Positions 25,401-37,311 of a stretch of DNA of 64,000 nt are shown piece after piece. The stretch comes from Calliphora vicina (Eukaryota > Arthropoda > Insecta > Diptera > Calliphoridae), in assembly GCF_958450345.1 (NCBI RefSeq), contig NC_088780.1, positions 162,112,726-162,176,725 on the forward strand. Direction: 5' to 3'. The notes below the pieces were generated by a model, which worked only from the letters and a program-made list of their open reading frames with translations, was not told the origin of the DNA and ran no database searches. Each line of letters begins with the position of its first letter. The first letter of the stretch is position 1. The position numbers were made by a program, and so were the translations under genes.

Positions 25401-28400
25401 ATCGACGGAAACAAATAGTAGTCGGACGGTCTGGACTATAAAGAGGGTGAGGCAATATATGGATTCCGAGACAAAAGAACTGCTCAACTTTTGAGCCCAA
25501 GAACGAATCAAGCCAATTTTGGATTCTCTGTTCCGAGGTGAAGCGTATTCCAGAGAGAGCGTTCTGCATCGACGCAAAAAAATAGTAGTCGGATGGTCTG
25601 GACTATAAAGAGGGTGAGGCAAACCATCCCAACCACTTCATTCTAAATACTTTTTAACAGGCATTGTAACATGTGGCCGAACGTCGTCATGATGGAATAT
25701 TATGGTTTCATGTCTGGGCGTTTTTCAACGAATGCTCGCTTCAAACCTATCAAACCTATCGGTACTGATTCCCTGTGATGGTCTGGTCAGATATCAGCAG
25801 CTCATAAAGATAGGACCCTTTTGCTACCACTAAATACAGAGCATTACCTTAGCGACATGGATATTTGGATTTGGTGTTTCGGCTGGTTGGCCGGGCTTCA
25901 CGTATAATATTTTACGCTTCGAGATATTGTTTTTTTGTTTTTAGCGTTCAATAATCATTTCGGACGTGCAAAATCAAGGTCTCTCTTATGGAACCCAATT
26001 TCCCAATTTCTGGAGGGAGCAGCTCCCAATGATTTTGTAAGCTTTTATTGAGTTTGACAACAATCTTCATGTAGTAATGGCTTCAATTCTCGGTCTTCAA
26101 ACTTTTTTTTCAAATCAGCACTTCTGAACTACATAAACCATCTCTCGCGCGTTGAAACCGATGGAACACATTCACCATAAGCTTTGGTGGGCAATGGGTG
26201 TGCTTCAGCGGCAATTTTTTTTTAAATTAAAGAAGTAAAGCAAACTTCCCGCATATCACGCTTTGTTGGTACTATATTCGACATTTACGAAGCAAAAAAA
26301 GCTTTTTTGTTTACACTAAGGGTGAATAAATGACAGATATGTACCCTTCAAAATGATACATAAGTTTTTAAAATCAAAAACCTTTTCCATAGGATACGCC
26401 ATCTATTGTAAATCAAGCATTTTTAGTTTATCCACCTAATAGTTTGAATTATAAGGAACAAAAGTGTTTCCGAAAATTTGTGTCCAATAAACAGTTTTGA
26501 AAACTACAACAGAAAATTGAAAACAGAAATCCTCATTAAACCATTTGGCTATCTTCTTAATTCTATTAAAAATCTAGATTTTAATTCTATATAACACATA
26601 ATAAATATGTATGTTTCAGTCTGGCCAATTTACCGAAGACATGATACCAACAGTTGGTTTCAATATGCGTCGCATAACTAAAGGTAATGTAACAATTAAA
26701 GTCTGGGATATTGGCGGTCAACCTCGTTTCAGATCAATGTGGGAACGTTATTGTCGTGGTGTGAATGCAATTGTGTAAGTTCTATTTTGTTGTAACTATA
26801 ATTAATTAGAAATATATTAAATAAATGATTAAATTTCAGTTACATGGTCGATGCTGCTGATAAAGATAAAATGGAAGCATCACGCAATGAATTACATTCG
26901 CTATTAGATAAACCTCAATTGGCTGGCATACCTGTCTTAGTATTGGGCAATAAACGTGATATTCCAGGTGCTTTAGATGAAACCGGCCTAATCGAAAGAA
27001 TGTAAGTATTAAGATTTATTGTTAAAGGAATATTTTCAGAATATTTTCTTAAGTTCTTATAGTAATTATTTTTATAGTTGAGATCCCAATGTCTTTATAT
27101 TATAACCAGATAAAGATGCTACAATGTGATTCGATTCGAAAAAGCTAGATTTATTTAGAGCAAATAATATCAGTTTTTGAATTTATCTTCTAGGCTTATC
27201 ATGTTCTTCTACTATGCTCTGTATAAATGTATAAGTATTCATTAAAATTGTTTATATATTTTATATACAAATTTAGGCACTTAGTCATAAATGAGTCTTA
27301 TACAAATTTAGGCACTTAGTCATAAATGAGTCATCAAAATTGAGGAGAGCGAGTAACAAATAATTAATAGCAAATAATTATCTATAATAAAATTAGTGGA
27401 TTTGAACAAATATTTATGTGCGTGTTTTTATTGTAGCTGTTTAACCCGTCCCAAAGTGATTCGTTCTTATATAACGACTAGCCAAAAATAGATGGTATTA
27501 TTTTAGGTCTATGAAATTTAGCACACTGTTATAAATCGTTATATTGAAGAAAAATTCGAAGTTTTAAAAACATTGACTCATATTCATCCCATATATCCTG
27601 AAAGGTAAAAGTGCAATATTTTGCTATCAAATTCTGAAACTTTGTTTTTAAATTAAAGGATTTACCCTCATTTTCACAATCTCTGGTTATCGTTTTTCGT
27701 AACGATATACTTCCAATTAATATAATTTTTGTATGAGAACTGTCAGTATATCGTCACGATAAATAGAGATTGAGAAAATGGGGGATAAACAAATTTATTT
27801 TTCCCAATATAATAAAAATAATTACTAAACAATTTCCTATTTCCATATAAAAACTAGTGAGGAGGGTTCTACCTGTAAAACATCTTTATATCAAGTTTTG
27901 GCAAGCTAAACAAAAATCTGGACAAAAATTTAAAATCGTATTTCTAGTTCCAAGAAAGTAAAATTTAACTAAAAATTTAACTTTAATTTAAAGTTTTAAA
28001 AACTCTTGGATTTGAAATCTACTTAAGTTATGCTCTTAATTGAATATCATTCTATATTTTAATATTCATGGATGTTTGCAGGATTATGCAATTAATTGAT
28101 GGCAAAAAGAATTTTACAAAATTTAAGATTTTATAAAATGTAGGTAAAAAATAGTTGAGCACTTTAACGTTTCCAATTAAACAAAGAGCAAGACATAATG
28201 AAATAATCAGACATGTGGTGAAAAACAATCGTTTTCAAAACTGAAATCAATCTCAAAAACGATTTAGATGTGATGAATTTCGATTGACTTCATTTATATT
28301 CCATTTTTGTTTCATTCCGAAAAAATGTTACCGTAAATAACACATTTGCCATCGCGTCGAGCTAGGGCCAAAATTTGGTTATGGCCCTAATGTACATATG

Positions 28401-30239
28401 TATTTTGCCAACTCATTCTAAATTTCTTTAAACTTCTTTCTTTGTTTCGAAATTATTGTACTTTTGTTGACTTCTGTATTTTTCTTTTCAATTTGATAAA
28501 ACATTTATTGGTGTTTAAATATAATACATAGTTGAATATTAAAAATTAGTTTAGTATGCGGAATTTTTTAAAACTTTTAGCATTTATTTTGAAACATTTG
28601 TACAATATAAATTAATTCAAAGTATGCCCATCGTTAGTTATAACCTTTTCCCATATTTCTGTCAACATATGGATTCCGAGACAAAATCTTGAGGTCAAAA
28701 ACCACTATCGGATACTCTGTTCCAAAGTGAACCGTATAATAGAGAAAGCGTAGCTCTATCGAAACAAATAGTAGTCGGACGGGTCACGGTCTGGACTATA
28801 AAGCGGGTGAGGCAAAACTTCCCAACCACTTCATTCTAAATACTTTTTAATAGGTATTGCAACGTGTGGTCGAGCGTTGTCATGATGGAATATTACAGTT
28901 TCATGTCTGGTCGCATAATCTGCACGTTTTTCGGTCAATGCTCGCTTCAAACGAATCAGTTGCGTTCGGTACAGGTTCTTTGTGATGGTTTGGCCAGATT
29001 TCAGGACCCTTTTGCTCCCACCAAATACATACATTGCCTTAGCGCCATGGATATTTGGCTTTGGTGTCGTTTCGTCTGGTTGGCGGGGCGCTTCGGGTTA
29101 TAGTAATGAATACATTTTTCATCGTAAGTAAGGATTCGGTGCAAAAATGATTTTCTTTTATAGCGTTCAAGCATCATTTTGGACATGCAAAATCTTTAAC
29201 CCTTTAATGCATATTGTTGCCAATTGTCTACATTCCAGTTCCACTTAATTTTAGACGAATATAAGCTTGATACTAATTCAGATTCTAATTCAGAAAAATC
29301 AAATGGAGTACGAAAAGTTTCAGCTCACGAAATTCTAAATCAAAATAAAGCTAAAGGAAATATAATAAATAAAAATCAACTAAATATTTGATACTTTATA
29401 GAAAAATAAAGGTAAAAATCATGCATTTAAGGGTTAAAGGTCTCTCGGCTTCAATTCGTAAGGTACCTAAATTGCTGCTTCAGTAGCTCCCAATGATTTT
29501 GCAAGCTCTTGTTTAGTTTTACAACAATCTTCATGGAGTAATGACTTCAATTCTTGGTCTTCAAACTTGTTTCTTTGTCCTCCGTGTCAAAATCACCACT
29601 TCTGAACCGCACAAACCAACGCTCGCACGTTGAAAACGATGGTATACATTCACCATAACCTTTGGTGAGCAATCGGTTTGATTCAGCGGTACGTTTTTTT
29701 TTCAAATTTAAGAAGTTAAGCAAAACTTCCCGCATATGTCGCTTTGTTGGAACAAAATTCGACATTTTCGAAGAAAAAAGGAACTTTGGTGTTAACACTA
29801 TAATGTTTAATAACTAAGTGAGAATAAATGTCAGCTATATACCTTTCAAAATTAAAAATAATAACCGCGTTCTAAAGATACTCCAACTATTGTAAATCCC
29901 GTATTTTTTATGAATATTTTTTTTAAGAGTATTCGAAACAGCCTAATATACATAGCTCTCTTAATTATTTAATTTTTCGTTCGTTGATTTTAACTTAGCA
30001 GGTGAAGCGATTTTATAAATTTTGTATCTACCCATTTATTACAACAAAAACGATTTTAAGAACATTTAATCATAAAATTTTCATTAAATAAAAATTATTT
30101 CTTTTTTCCATTTTCCAGGAATTTATCTAGTATACAGGACAGAGAAATTTGCTGTTATAGTATTTCGTGTAAAGAAAAAGACAACATCGACATAACTCTA
30201 CAATGGCTAATTGCACATTCAAAAAGTCAAAGTCGTTAG
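22457..30239 (+). CDS. Arl8: ADP-ribosylation factor-like protein 8 (lysosomal small GTPase), complete, four exons
   Basis: Coding exons: 22457-22579, 26620-26774, 26840-27001, 30119-30239. Splice sites are GT/AG, phases agree, and the total is 561 nt, 186 aa plus TAG. The N-terminus is an amphipathic helix (M-L-A-L-I-N-R...W-F-K), the membrane anchor of Arl8; no N-myristoyl glycine is present. Nucleotide-binding motifs: P-loop G-L-Q-Y-S-G-K-T (27-34), switch I P-T-V-G-F (51-55), switch II W-D-I-G-G-Q (70-75) and N-K-R-D (130-133). The length and C-terminus (S-K-S-Q-S-R) fit the family. Known role: recruits kinesin adaptors and HOPS to lysosomes, and acts in axonal transport in flies. Introns are 4,040, 65 and 3,117 bp; the two long ones hold nested transposons but the splice sites look intact. 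Confidence 0.97.
22580..23699 (+). other. Arl8 intron 1, 5' part without recognisable elements
   Basis: A+T-rich intron sequence with chance ORFs only. I recognise nothing until the transposon nest beginning near 23,700. Confidence 0.5.
23934..24587 (+). mobile_element. Second mini-me-like family (TATACCCTACACC type), inserted in copy 3
   Basis: It begins TATACCCTACACCACCATAG with GGGAGGGTATTATG and contains CTTAAAGTATACCGATCGAC, then GTCCGTCCGTCTGG. It ends with the palindromic GGTCGGGCTTGACCGACC before CTTACTTG. Its architecture parallels the other family (leading ACCCT/AGGGT pair, GTCCGTC tract, terminal palindrome, ACTTG end), but the sequence is distinct. It interrupts the older element between ACATATTT and ATCTATATCTGG. 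A reversed copy lies at 58,524-59,168. Confidence 0.7.
24645..24914. repeat. MITE, CAGGTATGTGAT family, copy 2
   Basis: It starts CAGGTATGTGATGAAAAA and ends TTTTTCATCACATGTCTG. The body matches the copy at 19,357. It is inserted in the 3' half of the mini-me-like element, with ATT on both sides. Confidence 0.7.
25158..26430 (-). mobile_element. Mariner-family relic A, with an internal tandem duplication
   Basis: Minus-strand fragments read like a mariner (Tc1/mariner superfamily, D,D34D) transposase, but stops and frameshifts break the frame. The C-terminal region is duplicated: 25,284-25,450 and 25,451-25,617 are near-identical 167 bp tandem copies ending ...TGGACTATAAAGAGGGTGAG. The start region reads inward from about 26,285 and non-coding ends follow to ~26,430. 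It sits in Arl8 intron 1 beside the mini-me nest. It cannot encode a functional protein. Confidence 0.85.
27002..28207 (+). other. Arl8 intron 3, 5' part
   Basis: A+T-rich intron without a recognised element. A 28 bp duplication (TACAAATTTAGGCACTTAGTC, then ATAAATGAGTC) lies at about 27,267-27,332. Confidence 0.5.
28208..28330. repeat. Truncated MITE, CAGGTATGTGAT family, copy 3 (reversed)
   Basis: It begins CAGACATGTGGTGAAAAAC and carries CGTTTTCAAAACTGAAATCA, the reverse complement of the 3' half of the copies at 19,357 and 24,645. The other end is missing. Confidence 0.6.
28552..29912 (-). mobile_element. Mariner-family relic B, in Arl8 intron 3
   Basis: Minus-strand fragments include a near-complete N-terminal helix-turn-helix region (29,547-29,798), a Y-D-E-K-C-I-H-Y-Y-N-P-K-R segment around the first catalytic Asp, and H-D-N-A-R-P-H-V-A around the second. 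Frames are broken, so it is inactive. A piggyBac-type MITE splits it at 29,200-29,433. Ends resemble those of relics A, C and D. Confidence 0.88.
29200..29433. mobile_element. piggyBac-type MITE inside mariner relic B
   Basis: TTAA is present on both sides (29,196-29,199 and 29,434-29,437). The ends are CCCTTTAATGCAT and ATGCATTTAAGGG. TTAA duplications with CCC/GGG ends are the mark of piggyBac elements. Relic A reads straight across the homologous site, which confirms the insertion. Confidence 0.75.
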
Positions 30240-32690
30240 AAATAAAACCGCCCTCTACCCCTCCCCCCTGCAGTACTCAAACGTAAACAATTGAGTCGTT
30301 TTCAATAAGAGACTCAAAGAACTTCCGTGTAGTGTACTAAGCTTGTGATGGATTGATGTGATGTGCTTCTAATGATGAAAAGTTGATAATGATGTGGATG
30401 ATTAACGAATGGTGGAATTTATGTAGGATAGACATTTATTTATTTATTTTATTCTCTCTCTCTTTCTTAGTTTAATTTTGAAAATTTAATATTGATGCCT
30501 TTAAGTAAAAAAATACGAAAGAAAAGAAAAAACACTTAAAGCTTTAAAAACTTTTTAAATTTGAAAATCTAAGTTTCAGTTACGAACATGAACTCATCAA
30601 AAAAAAAAACGCCAGAAGAGAGTATCGAATAATAATTATTTACATATGTGTACTTATTCTTATTATTATTATCAATTTGGCCTACAATTTATAAAAGATA
30701 CAATACCTATTAAGAAATATATAATAATAACAAAGAAAAACTCGCAAAAACAACACATACATATACATGAAAAACTAAATTTAAAACAAAACAAAAACAA
30801 ACAAAAATGCCAAGCTTAATACAAAAATTATTTAAAAAACAAAAGAAATTTAAAAAATAATAATAGAATACTGAAATTGTTTGTAAGATCTGTATTCTGT
30901 TTTCTATTTTGTTGAAGTGATTGATCTCTGTTCTAAATATTATTTCAAATTCAAATTTGCCTTAAAATTGCACAAGTCAAATGTTTCTGTACACTATGTA
31001 TAATAAATAATGAATGTGAGGTGCTTTCAAAGATTTGTTTAATTTTTGTTTTGTTCCAAATATTTTAAATTTTTTCTAATTTTTTTTATAAATTAATGAG
31101 AATAAAAGAAAAGTTTATAAACCTTATGTTATATTTTGAAATTAGGAAAAAAATGTTTTAACATGATTTCAAATTTTAATTAGTCACAATTATTGCTTGC
31201 CTGGTCATTATTTTGGGATTTGGTTTCTTTAATTGTTTAGTTCCTTAAATCCTAAAACACATGCCTGCTCATTTCCTGTAATTCTCCTACGCTTGTCTCT
31301 CTCATTTATTAACGGTATACATCTAAATGCCTCTCTGTCACTCTTATTTGTGTAGCTTTAAGTTGTAACTCTTCTATGGAATTGCTTATTTTAAAATTTT
31401 AATTTTTTATGTTTTATTTGTTTTAAGCACGCTTTAATTTAAACAAAAGTATAAAAAAAATAAAATCAACCAAATTATAAAAAGAAAAGAAAATATCAAA
31501 TTTAATTTGTGTTAATAATTGTTTAAGCATCTGTACATTTCTTTTATTCAATTGATTGCTAGCTGATGATAATTATATTATACAAATTAATTGATTATTA
31601 GATATTTATTATGTATGTCTAGTGTTACATGTAAATTTATTATGTCAACAACAACTACAACAACCAACAAACAACCAACCACAAAACAAAGAAAAACCCC
31701 TTTATTAAGTAATCGAATTCGAATTGTTTTCTTTTTTCGTATTTTATAAAAACTGTAATAGAATTAAAGACAAAATATTAAAAAAAAGAAGTTCAATTTG
31801 TTAAAACCAAAAAAAAAGATATAAAATTAAAAATTATAATTAAAATAATTACGAAATGCATCTCAAACAAAAAATAAAACTGTAACCAATTCTATAAATA
31901 GATTTTAAACGAAAACATTAAAAATTAAACAAAATAACAATAACAAAAACGGTAATAAAACCAAAAAAAAAGCTTTTTAATATGATTTTATTTTATTATC
32001 AATTGATTAGTTACAGATTACATTCAACAACAATCAATTCAATTTATATACATACATTTAAATAAAAAAACAAAACAAAAAGAAATCAAAACCAACCAAA
32101 AAACAATAAAACAATTTAGAAATAATAAACACTAAATCGCATATTAATTATTAAAATCATACATTTATGCTTCATTCAAACAAACCAATCCTACACTAAC
32201 GATTTTATTACACACATTCAGAAGAAAAACATGTGAAATTTATGTTCCCATGAAATATCCATTTTCCGTCGAAGGGAAAATTGCTATCGTGAAATTCCCC
32301 CTGAACTTTTCATTCACAATAGTTGATTATGTTCATAACAGATGTTTACAAAATTCCATCTAAAAATTTCCCATGTTGGGGAATAAATTACCGTTAGCTT
32401 ATAGGGCAACTGCACTAAGTCCATTTTTGTTTTTAAGTTCAACTTTGCAAATTTATCATCTTGGAGACTATAAGGTCCATTGTGATTCCCTTCAAGAGTC
32501 AGATTCAGAGATAAAGTATATCATGCCTAAAAAAAAGGAGACATAAAGAGAAGAAAAATCCAAATCTGCGTAAACAGGTTACAGATTTGAATTCACCGTA
32601 GAATATCCTTTAAAAGCCAAGCTATTCGCCTGTTAAAACCTATCACAACCAGCAACATTCCCAAATTCATCTAGAAATCTAGTATCTCGC
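30240..32690 (+). other. Arl8 3' UTR and downstream flank
   Basis: Long A+T-rich sequence with many AATAAA-like words. A polyadenylation site cannot be picked with confidence. No coding exon is seen. Confidence 0.45.
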
Positions 32691-32693
32691 TAT

Positions 32694-33910
32694 TTAAATA
32701 ATATGACTCTGTAGTATCGGGCAACTGCACATAATGTGCTCTACTGTCTCCAACTCCTCTACCTCCCCACACACTCTACAAAAATCCAGTGCGCTATTAT
32801 CCCATTTACCTATAAAGGCTCCAATTGAACAGTGACCGGTTATCACTCCTACTAGAATTCTGAATTCCAACCCCTTTAGTACGTTGAATGCCTTTGCATC
32901 CAGTTTTGTCCAAAAGGCCTTGGACACTGGACAATCCGTCCTACTATTCCAGGATAGGTTAGTGGAGTCACGGAATCTTTCATATATTAGGCAGATCTAA
33001 GCCATGTCTGGTCAGTTCGTCTGTTACCTTATTTCCCTGTGTGTTACAGTGCCCTGGTATCCAACATAATCTGATTGAGTAGTTTACTAATAACTCCTTA
33101 AGAGCTCCCCTTCAGTCCTCCACTGTGTTAGAATGTATTATATGACATTTCAAAGCGTTAAGTGCCTGCTGACTGTCTACATAAATTGTCACTACAGATC
33201 CCTCTGTGACGTGTGCTTTTATCAACTCTATGGCTTTCCAGACGCTGCATTCGTCAGACAGTCTATATGGCCGTTTAATATCGTTGTCGACCATATAAAT
33301 CTCGGTCATTGTACCAGAGTCCATCTTGAATTCATCAGTGAAAACTGATCCCCTTCGAATAGTTTATCTGGTAAACTCTACTGGGGGTGAGACACCAAAG
33401 TGATTCAGACCCTATGATCTGAGATTCCCTTGGGAATATTATCCTGACCTGCCTCATACAATATCCTAGTGTGACCTTCTCGCAATGGATTCACTAACGA
33501 GGAAGAAAGACACTCTCAACATAATTCTGAATAGGTAGTAGATATAGGATTATATCCAAGGCCGCCTGTGGGGTGCTGACAATGACACCTGTTATACCTA
33601 GACATGCACACCTTTGAGTTTTGTTGTTGAGTATAATCCTATAACTGCACATCCTCTTTACCTCCTACCACACTGTGCAACCATAAGTAATAACAGGCCT
33701 AACAACAGCTTTATAGATCCAATTGACCATACGTGGTCGCAATGGAGTTCCTGCATCTTGTCTATGGAGTTCCTGCATGTATAGTCGGTATTAAGACCCT
33801 TCTTTAATCTCTTCTGCGTATTTATCCTGATAAAATCAGCTGAACGCCGTCTAGTTTCGGCAAATTGAAACTCTCCTTGTAAATGAAGTCTTAATGTCAG
33901 TTTGCCCATG
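32694..33910 (-). mobile_element. Non-LTR retrotransposon relic: RT C-terminus, RNase H and zinc-knuckle tail
   Basis: The minus strand shows three decayed blocks in element order. Near 33,480-33,700 is an RT thumb-like segment with C-A-C-L-G-I-T-G-V and S-T-P-Q-A-A-L-D and an in-frame stop. At 33,112-33,324 is an RNase H-like piece with D-E-C-S-V-W-K-A-I-E and I-Y-V-D-S-Q-Q-A-L. At 32,694-32,927 is a tail with C-R-V-C-G and H-I-M-C-S-C-P. This order is known in RNase H-bearing non-LTR clades such as I, R1 and LOA. The exact clade needs a search. Confidence 0.8.
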
Positions 33911-33962
33911 TCGGAAGAATCTTATAACAAATTCCAAAAAAAACTTTTTGTCCAGACAATAT

Positions 33963-34164
33963 GTTACCCTTGTTTGATCAATCTGTGGTTATTTTAAAAG
34001 TCGAATTATACTCCTATGTTTAGTACTAAATTAAAGATGAAATGTAGCCTGCTTCTTTAATCTAGTAGTACGAAACTGTTGATGACGTAAAACGTCAATG
34101 TCTTACACGATAAGGATTATAATTCGACTTTTGAAATGACCACAGATTGATCAAATAAAGGACA
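33963..34164. repeat. MITE with ~45 bp TIRs, ~200 bp
   Basis: The left TTTGATCAATCTGTGGTTAT and AAAAGTCGAATTATACTCC are mirrored at the right by GGATTATAATTCGACTTTT and ATGACCACAGATTGATCAAA. The centre contains CTTTAATCTAGT and AGTACGAAACTG, shared with 6586-6662. Confidence 0.65.
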
Positions 34165-34169
34165 TTTTA

Positions 34170-35610
34170 CTCACTTTATATCGAGAAATATGGTTCACCC
34201 CTAAAGTGAAATGAAAATAAAACCTTTAAATCGAGTACAGACATTAGATTACAAAGGGACACTAAGTGATAACTGACTCTGCAATAGATTACTTGTGATG
34301 TGTAAAATAACTATTTTCTAAAGTGCAGTACAAAATAAACGATTAAACCGACTACATTCTAGTTTACTTAGAGACACTAAAGTGACAATTGACTTCTCTC
34401 TGCACTACATAAATTGGTGCCAGCCAATTGATCAGACATTAGTGAAAATTACTGTGTATAAACGATAGCTTGACCACTTGAAAAACTGCCGGGTTGGTTT
34501 ATAAATAAAACTAACATTAATCGAATGCGAGTAAAGGATTCTTGTTTGAACAACGTTTGAGCAACAAGTGTTTTACCCAGTAATACCAATCAATTCTAGT
34601 ATTTTTAGAGCCCTAATGACACAATACAACTCTTCCATTGTTCTAAAGGGGAAGAACTATCCAACAGCAGTAGTGTGATAAAATGAAGGTAATCAATATT
34701 ATACTGTAATTTGATTCGAAAGAAAATCGTTTAAAATTTATTAATTTGAATTACTCTTATCTTAAGAACGAATCGACAAATAATTTTCGATTATCAATTC
34801 CAAGACAAATAGGAGAGGAGATGGATTATAAATTTTTACAGTTTTGCAGAAATCAAAGAGAGAATGTTCGAACATTCGTGCAAGAGTGCCAAACTTATAA
34901 ATCCCAGAACATTCTCAAATTCAGTGTTCTTTAAGGCCACAGTTTTATACTTTGCAGAATCCAATTTCTTGAGCAATGATCAAATTTCACAAAGGGGAGG
35001 TGATTGTAAGGTGATTTACATGTATGTAAGTACATCAATAATGTTATTTAAGTCGTGACGCATTTACCCTATCTTCAAATTAATAGCAAGTTTAGAGTTC
35101 TTAATTAGTATGCGAATGAATCTTCAGAATGAGTTCTGAATATGACAAATCAATTGGAGATACATTCTAAATGTCATTTGGTCGATTTCCAGGGATAAGA
35201 TACAGATGTAATTAAGTTGCGATGTGTGGAATTATACACAGCGGGAAAAACTAGGTTGCAAAATCTACAACGATTGAGGTCACTTTGATAGCTTTAACAA
35301 TAAGTTAATACTTTGAAACAAAGTATAAAAAACCATGATATTACCACAGACAAATGCTGTATTGCTAAAAGGAAATCCCACAAAATAATAAAAACTGTAT
35401 ATTTTCCTAGCATGCACAAGAAAATTCCTAGTTACTTTGTATGGTCAGTTTGCATCTGATAGTGATCATTGAATGGTTTATTAAAGTTACATCTATTTAT
35501 CATTCATGACATAAAAATGATAGACAAAATCAATAGCCGACCCCCCAGTTAAGCACGCACAACCAGTGCATCCGCCTCTGATGGAACAAGTGTCAAACGA
35601 ATTACAAAGA
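34170..35610. other. Intergenic, no gene recognised
   Basis: Moderately A+T-rich sequence with short ORFs lacking any recognisable domain. Confidence 0.5.
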
Positions 35611-35614
35611 CTGC

Positions 35615-35710
35615 TATAAATGATTACGAGTGAACGAACAGTCAATTCAGTCAGGCAGACACTAAACCAAGACCAACAGCCAGCCAGCCAACCAACCAGT
35701 CAGTTACTAA
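35615..35710 (+). promoter_or_regulatory. Candidate core promoter and untranslated first exon
   Basis: TATAAA lies at 35,615-35,620. A fly-type initiator TCAGTC lies at 35,647-35,652, putting the A about 34 bases from the TATA start. A G/C-richer leader with CCAACAGCCAGCCAGCC and CCAACCAACCAGTCAG follows. A donor-like GTATGT begins near 35,706. I cannot find the coding exons, so the gene is unknown; its intron could span much of the remaining window. Confidence 0.35.
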
Positions 35711-36429
35711 GTATGTATTTTCATTTTCATTGTCATTTTCAATTACACTTGATTTCAAATATTTTGATAATGTGTGTTTTTTGATTTATGGTATTAAAAG
35801 GTTTTGAAATTTCTTACACAATTGCATACATTTCCATATATAATGGGGTTGTTGTAAATGCATCACGTGCATTTGAGACAATATTTTACAATTACAACAA
35901 GAAAGTAACACTGGTAGTTGACTGCTATTGATTTAAGGCAGTAATTTTCAAAATATTTTCAAAAACACCAATAGAATTTCTAAAATTATTTAAATACTGG
36001 CACTCACACACACACACTTTGCTTTGCATTTAAATTCGTATGAAATTGATGGGAAGAGAATGAATGAATGTAAAATAAATAAATTTTCCTTGAAGGACAT
36101 GAGAATTACATGAATTACAAAAATATGCAGAGAACGCAGAGAACGAATAATAAAATTATTCAAAGTCAAATATAACAAATTATATTGTTATAGGAATCCT
36201 ACCACCCATATTGATTATTGGACACAATAAATTTTATTGTAACTTGTCGTTTGACATGAAATAGTAAAAATGCATCATCATAATCATCACTAACTAGCAC
36301 CATCTACGAACTATTTACACTCAGGACACAAACAACAACAATTAAAACTGAGAAAAACAAGTCAAAGGACAGAGTTGGAAAGGAGTTAGTTCTTGTGTTG
36401 GGAGGTAATTTTTTCTGGGAGGTTAATAT

Positions 36430-37047
36430 TGTTACGTTTTAACCTTTTCAAAACGTTGGTTTATTTCCTTTAAATAAACCGGATACTTTTGATTGCAAAT
36501 AAAAGCCGTTTAGTAGTTTGAAAATTGTAACAACTCTTTATTTATTTAAAATGTATAACAACTACAGAATTAAATAGTCACTCAATGTTTTTTATACACG
36601 TTTATCAATTCGCAGAAATACAGACACACTTTATAATGTACACGAATTCACTTGAAAAAATACAGCACTCAGTTGATGTTTATTCGAAAAGCGTCTCTGA
36701 TAAACTCACTCACGACTGCAACCTCTGCCACTATTTATAACACTGCCATCTGCACTCTAGATTGCTCTTTAACTGTCAAAGCTTTAGAGCTTTCTAATAC
36801 ATACGTCATCTGTGGTGTACTTTCTACAATGTTCTTTAACTGAATATTTGAATTCGAATATACGGTCGCAGCAAACAGCGTTGCCAACTTACGATCAATG
36901 GTCAACTGAAAGATTTTATTCAATTTTAATAATGCCCACAGATATGTTACAGTTTGCTATTACAGCACTGCTATTTGAAAGCATTCTGCTACTTTTAAAT
37001 CAGCCGTTAAAATCGTTACATTTAAATTCAAGTACAATTCCGTAACA
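36430..37047. mobile_element. Solo LTR of a Gypsy-like retrotransposon, 618 bp
   Basis: It starts TGTTACG and ends CGTAACA, a 7 bp inverted pair. ATAT is duplicated on each side (36,426-36,429 and 37,048-37,051). A TG...CA LTR with a 4 bp duplication fits Gypsy-type elements. No internal coding region or second LTR is adjacent, so it is probably the product of LTR-LTR recombination. A 5'-truncated sister lies at 63,037-63,663. Confidence 0.8.
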
Positions 37048-37146
37048 ATATTTATTTCATTCGAAAGAAAACACTTAAATTGCAATGCAATAACTTTTTA
37101 ATTTTCGAATCGAGTTAGTTTAAAATATTCTTTCTTCAACTAACAT

Positions 37147-37311
37147 ATCGATGGCTTAATATAAAAAGGCCCTAACTCGTGTTTTTTAAGTCGAGATTTT
37201 TTTTAGCTAATTATAATATATGATCGGACCATTTATCGAAATAAACGGAAATTTGGACTTACAAAAAAAAAAAAAACACGAGTTAGGGCTTTTTTATATT
37301 AAGCCATCGAT
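37147..37311. repeat. Foldback MITE, ATCGATGGC ends, 165 bp
   Basis: Arms of about 40 bp: ATCGATGGCTTAATATAAAA then CCCTAACTCGTGTTTTTT at the left; the same sequence reads from the right end on the other strand. Confidence 0.75.

Noticed and set aside
36652..37045. ORFs in the LTR region as host genes
   Set aside because: They lie within the LTR, are not conserved in the copy at 63,037, and have no domain.
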